From Bacteroidota bacterium (GTDB lineage: Bacteria > Bacteroidota > Bacteroidia > Flavobacteriales > Weeksellaceae), in NCBI GenBank assembly GCA_018902795.1, contig JAHIQD010000004.1, forward strand, positions 1 to 64,000: DNA of 64,000 nucleotides, given 5' to 3'. This document shows positions 56,010-64,000 of this stretch, one piece after another. Under the pieces are notes generated by a model that saw only the letters and a program-made list of their open reading frames with translations, did not search any database and was not told where the DNA came from. A program made the position numbers and the translations under genes. How positions within the stretch are numbered: position 1 is the first letter of the stretch; each line of letters opens with the position of its first letter.

Positions 56010-57935
56010 TCATAAAATCCGGTGGGTAACTTCCGAAAGTTTATTTTTGAGCTGAGAAAGCTTTACCAGTTTCATATAAATCTCGTCCTTGTTATCAGCG
56101 CTGAGAAGTTCTTTTTTTAAATCTTCCACGATTTTCAAAACATAGTCTCTCTTATATTTAAACAATGTTTCTGAAATCTGTTCCGACAGTTTAGCTCCCG
56201 GCTTTATCGGCGTGATGCTGTACTTTTCCCAATTACTCAGTTCATAAGGTTCTATTAATGCGTCAGCTATTTTCCCCTGAATATCTTCGTCCATTAAAGT
56301 CATAAAAAAGTTTCCAAAACGGAGTTTATTTTCCGCAATTCCGTCTTTTATTTCCGAAATGATTTTTTTATTGATCTCAGACTGTATTTCGCATTCGTCC
56401 TCATCCAGATGATTGATGATTTCTTCGATGACGGTTATTTGATAAGGTTTGTTTTCGTCATCTTTTCTATCCAAAACGCGGTCACCATAATTTAACATCA
56501 GGTCCACCAGTTTGTCTTCCAACATCAAGAGCGAATTGATGGATTCAAAAACCTCGGTAACTTTTTCAAGCTTGGGTTTTACCTGTGTTTCCTGTCTTTG
56601 CTGTGGCGAAACATGTTGTTTCTGAATCTGTTTCTGAACGTTCAGCTCATTAAAAAGCGACTGTTCCGAAAGCTGGAATTTATTCGAAACCTCTTTTAAA
56701 TATATTTCCTGTTTCAGCGCATTCTGCACAAAACCGACTGATTTTACGATATCACGGATTGATTCCGCTTTTTTTATCGGATCGTCGCCGGCTTCTTTTA
56801 AAAGAATTTCGGCTTTAAAATCGATGAAATCTTTCGCTTCATTCTTAATGAAATTCTCCACATATTCCTGAGGATGTTTTCTCGAAAATGAATCCGGATC
56901 ATCGCCGTCAGGAAATAGCAGAACCCTAATGTTCATCGATTCTGAAAGCAGCATATCGATACTTCTGAAACTCGCTTTAATCCCCGCCTTATCACCGTCG
57001 AAAAGTATCGTTACATTTTCAGTAAGTCTTTTGATCAGCTTTATCTGTTCTACCGTCAACGCCGTTCCCGAACTCGAAACTACGTTTTCAATTCCGCTTT
57101 GGTGAAGCGCGATAACGTCCATATAACCTTCCACCAAAAGGCAGAGATTATTTTTAGAAATCGCCTGTTTGCTTTGATTTAAACCGTAAAGAACATTCGA
57201 TTTATGGTAAATTTCGGTTTCCGGAGAATTGAGGTATTTCGCAATTTTTATATTGTTTTTAAGAATCCTCGCACCAAAACCAAGCACTCTTCCGGAAAAA
57301 CTGTGGATGGGAAAAATCACCCGTTCACGAAACCTGTCAATTCCGTTAGGCGAATTTTCGGGGAAAATAGAAAGTCCTGATTTTTCTAAAATTTCTTTGG
57401 AATATCCTTTATTTAAAGCAGATTCTGTAAATGCATTTTTCTGTTCGGGCGAGTAACCCAGCTGAAATTTTTTGATGATTTCGTCGCGGAGTTCCCGTTC
57501 TTTAAAATAGGAATAACCGATTGACCTTCCTTCTTCTGTTTCAAAAAGCTGCTCCTGAAAGAAAGTGTTGGCGACCTCATGAATTTTAAAAAGTATTTCC
57601 TTATCTGTTTGCGATTGTTTTTCATCCTCCGTTAATTCCCGGATATCTTCTTCGATTTCGATGCCGTATTTTTTTGCAGCATGTCGCAAGGCTTCAGGAT
57701 AAGTAAAATTCTCAATTTCCATGAGAAAAGAAATAGCCGTACCTCCTTTACCACTCGAAAAATCCTTCCAGATCTGCTTGCTCGGTGACACCACAAAACT
57801 CGGTGATTTCTCTTCATGAAACGGGCTCAGACCTTTAAAATTAGAGCCTGCCCTTTTCAGCTGCACATATTCGCCGATGATTTCTTCCACCCGGATTGTA
57901 GAAAAAATTTTATCAATGGTCGCTTTCGAAATCAT
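56010..57935 (-). CDS. dnaG: DNA primase, zinc ligands not conserved
   Basis: 641 residues. DnaG makes RNA primers for replication. The TOPRIM domain is clear with EGYMDVIALHQSG and LFDGDKAGIKASFR. The N-terminal CHC2-type region aligns as GLSPFHEEKSPSF and IWKDFSSGKGG: the three zinc cysteines are S37, D58 and S61, and only H40 remains. The domain shape is kept, so it probably folds without zinc, as seen in other Flavobacteriia by recollection. The C-terminal helicase-interacting region follows a long linker. It is a single gene here. Confidence 0.96.
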   Translation of the reverse strand: MISKATIDKIFSTIRVEEIIGEYVQLKRAGSNFKGLSPFHEEKSPSFVVSPSKQIWKDFSSGKGGTAISFLMEIENFTYPEALRHAAKKYGIEIEEDIRELTEDEKQSQTDKEILFKIHEVANTFFQEQLFETEEGRSIGYSYFKERELRDEIIKKFQLGYSPEQKNAFTESALNKGYSKEILEKSGLSIFPENSPNGIDRFRERVIFPIHSFSGRVLGFGARILKNNIKIAKYLNSPETEIYHKSNVLYGLNQSKQAISKNNLCLLVEGYMDVIALHQSGIENVVSSSGTALTVEQIKLIKRLTENVTILFDGDKAGIKASFRSIDMLLSESMNIRVLLFPDGDDPDSFSRKHPQEYVENFIKNEAKDFIDFKAEILLKEAGDDPIKKAESIRDIVKSVGFVQNALKQEIYLKEVSNKFQLSEQSLFNELNVQKQIQKQHVSPQQRQETQVKPKLEKVTEVFESINSLLMLEDKLVDLMLNYGDRVLDRKDDENKPYQITVIEEIINHLDEDECEIQSEINKKIISEIKDGIAENKLRFGNFFMTLMDEDIQGKIADALIEPYELSNWEKYSITPIKPGAKLSEQISETLFKYKRDYVLKIVEDLKKELLSADNKDEIYMKLVKLSQLKNKLSEVTHRIL

Positions 57936-58023
57936 TCGGTAAAAATAGGAAATAAGTAATTGAAATGTAAATTTCCGGCGAAACTTTTCAGCACTTCCTT
58001 CGCCCGCACCATGAAATTTTCAT

Positions 58024-58031
58024 TATTTTTG
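58024..58031 (+). promoter_or_regulatory. TAnnTTTG -7 element of the isoaspartyl peptidase gene
   Basis: TATTTTTG ends 14 bases before the ATG at 58046. Confidence 0.55.
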
Positions 58032-58045
58032 AAGAAATTTTATCC

Positions 58046-59047
58046 ATGAAAAATGCTGCTGTTACTTTGTTTATTTTCATCTCGACATTTTTTTTCGCAC
58101 AGAAAAAATATGTAATGGTGATTCACGGAGGTGCGGGAACCATTACAAGAGACGCAATGACGCCGGAGAAAGAAAATGCCTACAAAGCTAAACTTACCGA
58201 AGCTTTAAAGGCAGGTTATAAAGAACTCATTAACGGAAAATCCTCTGTTGAAGCTGTAGCTGCTGCCATTGTAATTTTAGAAGACTCCCCTCTTTTTAAT
58301 GCCGGCAAAGGTGCAGTTTTCACCAATGATGAGAAAAATGAGCTTGATGCGTCCATCATGTCAGGAAAAAATAAATCTGCCGGAGCAATTGCTGGGGTTC
58401 ATACCATAAAAAACCCTATTAAAGCAGCTATTGCCGTGATGGAGAAATCTGAGCATGTCATGTTAAGCGGTGAGGGAGCCGAAAAATTCGCGCAGTTACA
58501 GGGCCTGGAGATTGCAGATCCAAAATATTTCTGGACCAAGGAACGCTGGGACGCATTGCAGAAGGTCAAGAAAAAAGAAGCCCAAAACCCAACTAAAGTC
58601 TCTCAGAATAATTTACCCGCCTCCTACGAAATTGATCAGAAATTCGGAACGGTTGGAGCCGTGGCTTTGGATCAAAAAGGAAATATCGCCGCTGGAACTT
58701 CAACCGGTGGTATGACCAATAAAAAATACGGAAGAATTGGTGATGCTCCCATTATCGGAGCTGGAACTTACGCCAATACACAGGTAGGCATTTCGGGAAC
58801 AGGCTGGGGCGAATTCTTTATCCGCGCTACTGCAGCCAGAACTGTAGCTGCCAAAATGGAATATCTGCACAAAGATCTTAAGACCGCCGCTCAGGAAACC
58901 ATCGACGAAATAGAAAAAATGGGCGGTGACGGCGGACTGATTGCATTGGATAAAGACGGCAATATCGCCATGCCTTTTAACACGGCTGGAATGTATCGTG
59001 GGGCAGTAAGTGAAAACGGGGAAATAGAAGTGGAGATTTATAAATAA
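58046..59047 (+). CDS. isoaspartyl peptidase/L-asparaginase (Ntn hydrolase)
   Basis: 333 residues with a signal ending TFFFAQ, so it is exported. The Ntn family cleaves itself to expose an N-terminal threonine: T202 in FGTVGAVALD. VIHGGAGTITRDAM and SPLFNAGKGAVF are the typical first-chain motifs; GAGTYANTQVGISGTGWGEF is the second-chain motif. It hydrolyses isoaspartyl dipeptides and asparagine. The tsaE gene starts 5 bp after its stop, so the two share a message although their functions are unrelated. Confidence 0.94.
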   Translation: MKNAAVTLFIFISTFFFAQKKYVMVIHGGAGTITRDAMTPEKENAYKAKLTEALKAGYKELINGKSSVEAVAAAIVILEDSPLFNAGKGAVFTNDEKNELDASIMSGKNKSAGAIAGVHTIKNPIKAAIAVMEKSEHVMLSGEGAEKFAQLQGLEIADPKYFWTKERWDALQKVKKKEAQNPTKVSQNNLPASYEIDQKFGTVGAVALDQKGNIAAGTSTGGMTNKKYGRIGDAPIIGAGTYANTQVGISGTGWGEFFIRATAARTVAAKMEYLHKDLKTAAQETIDEIEKMGGDGGLIALDKDGNIAMPFNTAGMYRGAVSENGEIEVEIYK

Positions 59048-59052
59048 TAAAG

Positions 59053-59460
59053 ATGGAATTCAATATTCATAAAATTGAAGAATGGCAGAATGTGGTTGAC
59101 AAAATCATGCCGGAACTTCGGCACAACATTTTGCTTTTAAAAGGAAATTTAGGAGCCGGAAAGACGACTTTCACACAGTTTTTTTTAAAAAGCTTGGGAA
59201 GCGGGGATGAAGTGTCCTCGCCAACTTATGCCATTGTGAACGAATATCATACCCCAAAAGGAAACGTATTCCATTTCGATCTTTACCGGATGAAGAACAT
59301 CGATGAAGTGTATGATATCGGGATGGAAGAATATCTTGATAACGCTTATCTCTGTATTATCGAATGGCCTGAAGTGTATGAGGAAGACCTCGCTGATTTC
59401 CCACATCACGAAATGAAAATAGAAAATAACGGTGAGGAGCGCCTTATCAGCTTCAAATAA
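59053..59460 (+). CDS. tsaE: tRNA threonylcarbamoyladenosine biosynthesis ATPase TsaE
   Basis: 135 residues. TsaE is the ATPase partner of TsaB/TsaD in forming t6A at tRNA position 37. Walker A is LKGNLGAGKTTFTQFF (31-38 G to T), the switch residues are in SSPTYAIVNEYH, and Walker B-like HFDLYRM and the IIEWPE motif complete the family pattern. Length is typical. It lies 5 bp after the isoaspartyl peptidase gene. Confidence 0.96.
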   Translation: MEFNIHKIEEWQNVVDKIMPELRHNILLLKGNLGAGKTTFTQFFLKSLGSGDEVSSPTYAIVNEYHTPKGNVFHFDLYRMKNIDEVYDIGMEEYLDNAYLCIIEWPEVYEEDLADFPHHEMKIENNGEERLISFK

Positions 59461-59488
59461 ATTTACTCATTTACTGGTGAAATGATTG

Positions 59489-59496
59489 TATCTTTG
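59489..59496 (+). promoter_or_regulatory. TAnnTTTG -7 element of the alanine dehydrogenase gene
   Basis: TATCTTTG, 57 bases before the ATG at 59554, gives a longer leader than most genes here. Confidence 0.55.
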
Positions 59497-59553
59497 TTCC
59501 CTTAAAAACCTGATTCAATCGACACCCGACAGAATTGGAATATTAATCATAAT

Positions 59554-60747
59554 ATGAGCACTACACATATTTTCACCCCTTTTTCTGAGCAGGAATTAAT
59601 GCCCAAAGAAGAAAAACTGGAAGTTGTTAAAAAAGGAAAACAGTTCAGCATAGGAGTTCCGAAAGAAACCTGCCTGAATGAACGCCGTACATGTCTTACC
59701 CCTGACGCCGTTCAGGTTCTGGTGACACACGGACATCAGATTATCGTAGAAACCGGAGCCGGGGAAGGCTCTTTTTTCACTGATCTGCAATATTCGGAAT
59801 CAGGTGCAAAAATCACTTACGACCCCAAAGAAGCTTACCAGCAGGATTTGGTTTTGAAAATAAATCCTCCGACGATGGAAGAGATCGAGTATCTGAGACC
59901 CTGTACTTATCTCATCTCAGCGCTTCAGATCAATCTAAGGGATCAGGAGTATTTTAAAAAGCTTGCCGAGAAAAAAGTGAATGCGATCGCTTTCGAATTT
60001 ATCGTGGATGAATACAAACAGCTCTCACTCGTACGGCTTATCGGAGAAATAGCAGGAAGCATTTCTATCCTTTATGCTGCTGAGCTGGTTGCACTTTCAA
60101 ACGGATTAATGCTTGGCGGAATTACAGGTGTACGTCCGACGGAAGTGGTGGTTCTGGGCGCCGGAATTGTGGGAGAATTCGCGACGAAGGCAGCATTAGG
60201 CTTAGGAGCAAGTGTAAAAGTTTTTGACAACTCCCTTTCAAAACTCCGCAGGCTACATATGATGGTGGACGGAAGAGTTCCAACTTCTATCATTGATCCT
60301 AAAGAACTTTCAAAAAGTTTAAAAAGAGCAGATGTCGTAATCGGTGCGCTTTCAAAATTAAGTCTGTCACCTATCGTTACCGAAGAAATGGTAGCCAAAA
60401 TGAAGAAAGGAAGTGTAATTATCGACGTGACGATCGATAACGGAAAAGTGATTGAAACTTCCGAACTGACAGATATGGAAAACCCGTATATTATTAAACA
60501 CGGTGTTATTCACTGCGGTTTACCGAATCTTACTTCCAAAATGCCGAGAACTACAACAAAAGCCATTTCTAATTTCTTTTTAAGTTATCTCTTAAATTAC
60601 GATGAAGAAGGCGGTTTCGACAATATGCTTGTCCGGAAAAACGAAATAAAGCAATCCCTTTACATGTATAAAGGCCGTCATACGAAAAAGCTTGTGTGCG
60701 ACCGTTTCGATCTTACTTATCATGATATTAACCTTTTGATTTTTTAA
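59554..60747 (+). CDS. ald: alanine dehydrogenase
   Basis: 397 residues. It interconverts alanine and pyruvate with NAD(H). IGVPKETCLNERRTCLTPDA carries the substrate-binding arginine and lysine region; the Rossmann fold is VVVLGAGIVGEFATKAALGL; the C-terminal domain has HGVIHCGLPNLTSKMPRTTT. The 20-residue N-terminal extension and ~40-residue C-terminal extension (YMYKGRHTKKLVCDRFDLTY) make it longer than classical Ald (about 370). The related transhydrogenase alpha subunit is excluded because there is no membrane part. Confidence 0.88.
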   Translation: MSTTHIFTPFSEQELMPKEEKLEVVKKGKQFSIGVPKETCLNERRTCLTPDAVQVLVTHGHQIIVETGAGEGSFFTDLQYSESGAKITYDPKEAYQQDLVLKINPPTMEEIEYLRPCTYLISALQINLRDQEYFKKLAEKKVNAIAFEFIVDEYKQLSLVRLIGEIAGSISILYAAELVALSNGLMLGGITGVRPTEVVVLGAGIVGEFATKAALGLGASVKVFDNSLSKLRRLHMMVDGRVPTSIIDPKELSKSLKRADVVIGALSKLSLSPIVTEEMVAKMKKGSVIIDVTIDNGKVIETSELTDMENPYIIKHGVIHCGLPNLTSKMPRTTTKAISNFFLSYLLNYDEEGGFDNMLVRKNEIKQSLYMYKGRHTKKLVCDRFDLTYHDINLLIF

Positions 60748-61119
60748 ATGAGGAAATTAAAATTTTTCTTAATCGGACTGGTTCCCGGACTTTTACTCGT
60801 ATTTTTCATTCTGAATAAAAAAGGCGCAAGCTGCAGCGGCTACCTTCCCAATTCGAGGGTAATCGCCGAAACCCTGTCGAAAAAAATGGTGTACTCCCCT
60901 GTTTTTTCCAAGGAAATGGGGGAAAATAAAATTGATGAAAAATTCCTGAAAGACAGTATCATTACCAAAGGCGAAATAAACTTTGAAAAGAGCAATGCCC
61001 AAAAAAAACCGTGTCCGGACTATGTATTGGTTTATCCGAGTAAAAATCCAAGATACGAGGTAAGCTTCGAAAAATGTAAGGAGGAAGCCACTTTTCACTC
61101 ATTAAAAAAAATCAGATAA
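60748..61119 (+). CDS. membrane-anchored or exported protein of unknown function
   Basis: 123 residues, starting immediately after the ald stop (no gap), so it is probably translationally coupled. An N-terminal hydrophobic helix (FFLIGLVPGLLLVFFIL) is followed by a domain with three cysteines (CSG near 29, KPCPDYVLVYP near 89, KCKEE near 108). A single N-terminal anchor facing out is likely. No family assigned with confidence; a DUF4258-like pattern is possible but weak. Paired with ald in this operon, role unknown. Confidence 0.7.
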   Translation: MRKLKFFLIGLVPGLLLVFFILNKKGASCSGYLPNSRVIAETLSKKMVYSPVFSKEMGENKIDEKFLKDSIITKGEINFEKSNAQKKPCPDYVLVYPSKNPRYEVSFEKCKEEATFHSLKKIR

Positions 61120-61154
61120 ATTTTATTGACATTTAATAATCACTCATTGCAGCA

Positions 61155-62000
61155 ATGAAAATCACCATCATCGGAGTCGGATTAATTGGCGGATCAATGG
61201 CGCTTAAACTTAAAGCAAAAGGTTTTGCATCTTATGTTTTCGGCGTTGATCAGAACGAAAATCACCTGCGTGAAGCCAAAGAACGAGGGATCATCGATGA
61301 AGCTTCCACACTGGAAAACGCTGTTTCCCATTCAGATCTTATTATTATTGCCATTCCGGTAGATTCCTCACGAAAAATTCTGCCTGGAATTCTGGATTTA
61401 ATTACAGAAAACCAGACGGTAATGGATGCAGGTTCTACAAAATCAGGAATTGTAAATTCCGTAAAGAACCATCCGAACAGAAACCGTTTTGTGGCTTTTC
61501 ACCCGATGTGGGGAACGGAAAATTCGGGACCTCAATCGGCTATTTCAGAGAGTTTTGCCGGAAGAGCAGCCGTAATCTGCGACCGCGGGCAATCAGCTGA
61601 AGACGCATTAAAAACCGTTGAAAAAACGGCAGAAAACCTCGACATGCATTTAATCTACATGAATGCCGATGATCACGACGTTCATGCCGCTTATATTTCA
61701 CACATTTCACACATAACTTCGTATGCATTGGCCAACACCGTTTTGGAGAAAGAGCGTGAAGAAGATACTATTTTTCAGTTGGCAAGTACCGGATTTTCGA
61801 GTACAGTGCGTCTCGCTAAATCGCATCCGGAGATGTGGGTTCCGATCTTCAAACAGAATAAAGAAAATGTGCTGGATGTTTTGAATGAGCATATTTCACA
61901 GCTCAGAAAATTCAAGTCTGCTTTGGAAAAAGAGAATTATGAACTGCTGGAAGAACTCATCAGAAATGCTAATAAAATCCGCGGAATTTTGGATAAATAA
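61155..62000 (+). CDS. tyrA: prephenate dehydrogenase
   Basis: 281 residues. It oxidises prephenate to 4-hydroxyphenylpyruvate in tyrosine synthesis. The Rossmann motif is ITIIGVGLIGGSMALKLKAK, followed by DQNENH (NAD specificity aspartate). The catalytic/substrate region is FVAFHPMWGTENSGPQSA with the active-site histidine, and HDVHAAYISHISHITSYALA follows. No chorismate mutase or ACT domain is attached. It follows the ald pair by 35 bp and ends in a strong terminator. Confidence 0.95.
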   Translation: MKITIIGVGLIGGSMALKLKAKGFASYVFGVDQNENHLREAKERGIIDEASTLENAVSHSDLIIIAIPVDSSRKILPGILDLITENQTVMDAGSTKSGIVNSVKNHPNRNRFVAFHPMWGTENSGPQSAISESFAGRAAVICDRGQSAEDALKTVEKTAENLDMHLIYMNADDHDVHAAYISHISHITSYALANTVLEKEREEDTIFQLASTGFSSTVRLAKSHPEMWVPIFKQNKENVLDVLNEHISQLRKFKSALEKENYELLEELIRNANKIRGILDK

Positions 62001-62014
62001 TTTAACGAATATAA

Positions 62015-62055
62015 AAATAAAGACGCTGAAATTATCAAGCGTCTTTATTTTTTTT
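62015..62055. terminator. bidirectional terminator after tyrA
   Basis: AAATAAAGACGCT and AGCGTCTTTATTT are perfect 13-bp inverted repeats with a 10-nt loop and T-run, between convergent genes. Confidence 0.92.
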
Positions 62056-62698
62056 AAAACTTCATCTGTAAGCCCATACCATTCAAGTTATTCACCAGAA
62101 AGTATTCGGTTTTGGTTTTGCTGTTATCGGCAGATTTATAATTATTAATAGCTTCTTTCATTTTTGAATTGCCCGAAATTTTCATAACCAATCCAGCGCC
62201 CATTCCTGCTAAACCAATAATTAAAGGCACAGGGCTTCCTGTGGATTCTGTGGTCTGGTTTGTAACTGTAGGAGTTTCGGCGGATGCAGTAAGATTTAAA
62301 ACGGCACCTACAACAAAACACGCGGCACCTCCCACCAGAAAGCCCGTTCCAAGGGAACTGGTTCTCTTACCTTTCATATAAAGATCGTTATTACCGGCTT
62401 CCAAATATCTTCTGATCTCATCATTAGAGGTTAACTTTTTTGGGTCAGTAAGCACTGAAGAATGCACTTCCATGCCTTCTTTAATTTCCTGCACGGAAGC
62501 ATCATAAACAAACTCGCTTCTGGCGGTCGCGGTGTTGGTATAAGTCAACTTGCCTTTTTCATACTTAAGGTTTTTATACGAAACAGAAGTATTGTCTTTC
62601 AGGATGAGAATGCCTTTCTCCGAAGATTCAGGGATATTAGATTGTGCAAAAGCAACCAAAGAAAATGACATAAACAAGACGGTAAAAATTCTTTTCAT
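62054..62698 (-). CDS. exported protein with two central membrane segments
   Basis: 214 residues. The signal ends VAFAQ. The mature N-terminal half (GILILKDNTSVSYKNLKYEK) looks like a short beta domain; two glycine-rich hydrophobic helices follow at about 118-140 and 158-176, then a C-terminal segment ending NNLNGMGLQMKF. This layout occurs in Bacteroidota envelope proteins without assigned function. No family is recognised. It stands between tyrA and the serine deaminase gene. Confidence 0.75.
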   Translation of the reverse strand: MKRIFTVLFMSFSLVAFAQSNIPESSEKGILILKDNTSVSYKNLKYEKGKLTYTNTATARSEFVYDASVQEIKEGMEVHSSVLTDPKKLTSNDEIRRYLEAGNNDLYMKGKRTSSLGTGFLVGGAACFVVGAVLNLTASAETPTVTNQTTESTGSPVPLIIGLAGMGAGLVMKISGNSKMKEAINNYKSADNSKTKTEYFLVNNLNGMGLQMKF

Positions 62699-62763
62699 AA
62701 ATATTTTTAAATTTGCCTAAAACTAAGGAAATAACCGATTCCAGACAAATAAAGAACTCTTTA

Positions 62764-64000
62764 CTAACATTCCGCCACATTTACAGCAATTGCCAAGCCG
62801 CCTTCGGAGGTTTCCTTGAACCTGTCGCTCATACTTTGGGCCGTGTCCCACATCGACTGAATTACCTGATCGAGCGAAACTTTTGCTTTTGCAGGATCAG
62901 ATTCTATTGCGATATTTGCTGCAGTAATCGCTTTTATTGCTCCCATTGAATTCCTTTCAATACAGGGAATCTGAACCAAACCAGCTATTGGGTCACAGGT
63001 CATTCCAAGATGATGTTCCATTGCAATTTCTGCCGCCATCAGGACCTGTCCAGGTGATCCACCCATAATTTCAGTAAGACCCGCTGCTGCCATTGCGGAC
63101 GAAACGCCCACTTCTGCCTGACAACCTCCCATTGCTGCGGAAATAGTCGCATTTTTTTTGAATAGAGTCCCTATTTCTCCCGCCACCAAAAGAAAACGGA
63201 TGATATCTTCCTCTTTCTGATGTTCTGTGAAGGCCTGTGCATACATTAAAACCGCAGGAATGACGCCACTTGCGCCGTTGGTAGGTGCTGTAATAATCCG
63301 TCCGAAACTTGCATTTTCTTCATTCACGGCTAAAGCAAAACACGACACCCATTTGTTGATATTGATGAAAGTTTCTTCTGCATCAACCACCAATCTGAAC
63401 CATTCGTCAATATTTTTATAAATTTTATCGCCCAGTAATTTCCTGTTTAAACCTGCTGCACGGCGCGTCACATTCAGTCCGCCCGGAAGAATTCCTTCTT
63501 TATTGACGCCTTTGTAAATACATTCCTTAATCTGCTGCCAGATATAAAGTGCTTCCTGCTCCGTTTCTTCCTTAGTCCGCCACGATTCTTCATTCAGGAA
63601 AATTAAATCTGAAATTTTTTCCAAACCTAATCTGTTCACATATTTGATGATATCATCGCCATTATGACACGGATAAAGGGTTCTTATACAATGTTTCTCG
63701 TAAGAATTTTCTTCCTGAGTGGCAATAAATCCGCCGCCTATCGAATAATAATCCTGGCTCAGCTCTTCCCCGTTTTCGAAAACGGCCTTAAAGATCATTC
63801 CGTTGGGATGAAAATCTAAAGATTTTCCTTTATTTAATATTAAATGAACGCCGTAGACAAAAGGAATGACTTTTTCGCCACCCAAATTAATTTCATTGGA
63901 AGATTTAATCGCTTCAATTTTTGAATCGATGGATGTGGTATCAATTGTTTTGAAATTTTCGCCGGAAAGTCCGAGCATTCCTGCGATATCAGTTCCGTGT
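62764..64000 (-). CDS. sdaA: L-serine ammonia-lyase (iron-sulfur type), 5' end beyond the window
   Basis: The frame runs off the right edge (HGTDIAGMLGLSG at the edge is coding), so an ATG at 63978 is internal and the N-terminus is missing. The enzyme converts serine to pyruvate and ammonia. The single-chain type joins the beta and alpha domains. The visible part has HNGDDI, TNGASGVIPAVLMY, MGGCQAEVGVSSAMAAAGL and MTCDPIAGLVQIPCIERNS, with the cysteines that hold the 4Fe-4S cluster. About 412 residues are visible of an expected ~470. Confidence 0.95.
   Translation of the reverse strand, partial: HGTDIAGMLGLSGENFKTIDTTSIDSKIEAIKSSNEINLGGEKVIPFVYGVHLILNKGKSLDFHPNGMIFKAVFENGEELSQDYYSIGGGFIATQEENSYEKHCIRTLYPCHNGDDIIKYVNRLGLEKISDLIFLNEESWRTKEETEQEALYIWQQIKECIYKGVNKEGILPGGLNVTRRAAGLNRKLLGDKIYKNIDEWFRLVVDAEETFININKWVSCFALAVNEENASFGRIITAPTNGASGVIPAVLMYAQAFTEHQKEEDIIRFLLVAGEIGTLFKKNATISAAMGGCQAEVGVSSAMAAAGLTEIMGGSPGQVLMAAEIAMEHHLGMTCDPIAGLVQIPCIERNSMGAIKAITAANIAIESDPAKAKVSLDQVIQSMWDTAQSMSDRFKETSEGGLAIAVNVAEC

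Noticed and set aside
1..64000. CRISPR array, defence island or prophage
   Set aside because: No regularly spaced repeats of suitable length and no cas, restriction, toxin or phage structural genes were recognised; apart from the IS110 element all genes are chromosomal types.
1..64000. tRNA or rRNA genes
   Set aside because: No T-loop with matching acceptor stem and no rRNA-like conserved stretch was recognised in the intergenic regions; SRP RNA was the only stable RNA found.

Overview
The window is a 64 kb stretch of a low-GC Bacteroidota chromosome, most probably from the Weeksellaceae (Chryseobacterium/Kaistella-like). The grounds are: a short primary sigma factor without region 1.1; many promoters of the Bacteroidota type with a TAnnTTTG -7 element; a TonB-dependent receptor with a carboxypeptidase-like N-terminal domain; DUF5686, DUF4199, DUF2807 and BT_3928-type proteins; menaquinone genes; a DnaG without zinc ligands; and a bacillithiol-type redox operon. 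Nearly all of it is ordinary core chromosome. The only clear mobile element is an IS110-family element cut by the left edge.

Layout. 1-1.3 kb: IS110 transposase (minus strand) and its structured upstream region, a candidate bridge RNA. 1.3-2.8 kb: rpoD and a small membrane protein. 2.8-4.7 kb: a compact minus-strand operon (YfiT/BstA-like DinB protein, DUF1569 protein, bacilliredoxin YtxJ, Crp/Fnr regulator). 4.9-12.8 kb: pncA, a secreted S41 protease, a TonB-dependent receptor, a two-FAS1 lipoprotein and hutU. 12.9-14.3 kb: two small acidic disordered proteins flanking a cobalamin riboswitch that sits directly in front of an acyl-CoA thioesterase. 14.5-19.3 kb: ftsK, a LolA-like protein and an LptF/LptG permease. 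19.5-27.1 kb (minus): glutathione peroxidase, a LolA-like protein, kdsB, an aminotransferase, phosphoglucomutase, a DUF2807 lipoprotein, a GT2 glycosyltransferase and a DUF4199 protein. 27.15 kb: SRP RNA. 27.2-30.1 kb (minus): menB-menA-small membrane protein-UPF0173 hydrolase. 30.1-32.2 kb: two copies of an intergenic repeat around a DUF2007 gene, then an APC permease. 32.3-38.3 kb: DUF4920, M14 peptidase, TerC, XRE regulator with repeated operator-like sites, a degenerate AAA ATPase and two small unknown proteins. 38.4-46.2 kb: dipeptidyl peptidase IV followed by three consecutive POT peptide transporters and a thioredoxin, apparently a peptide-scavenging block. 46.2-50.9 kb: recG (no standard start codon at the expected position) and a DUF5686 outer-membrane protein. 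51-64 kb: folP, DUF1599, BT_3928-type DoxX protein, TerB-like protein, tpiA, clpP, dnaG, isoaspartyl peptidase, tsaE, alanine dehydrogenase, tyrA, an unknown exported protein and a serine deaminase that runs off the right edge.

No defence island, CRISPR array, prophage, rRNA or tRNA was recognised. The items most worth following up are the B12 riboswitch in front of a thioesterase, the AAA ATPase with altered Walker motifs, recG without a standard start codon, the IS110 leader, and a dispersed repeat with conserved arms and an exchangeable central hairpin.
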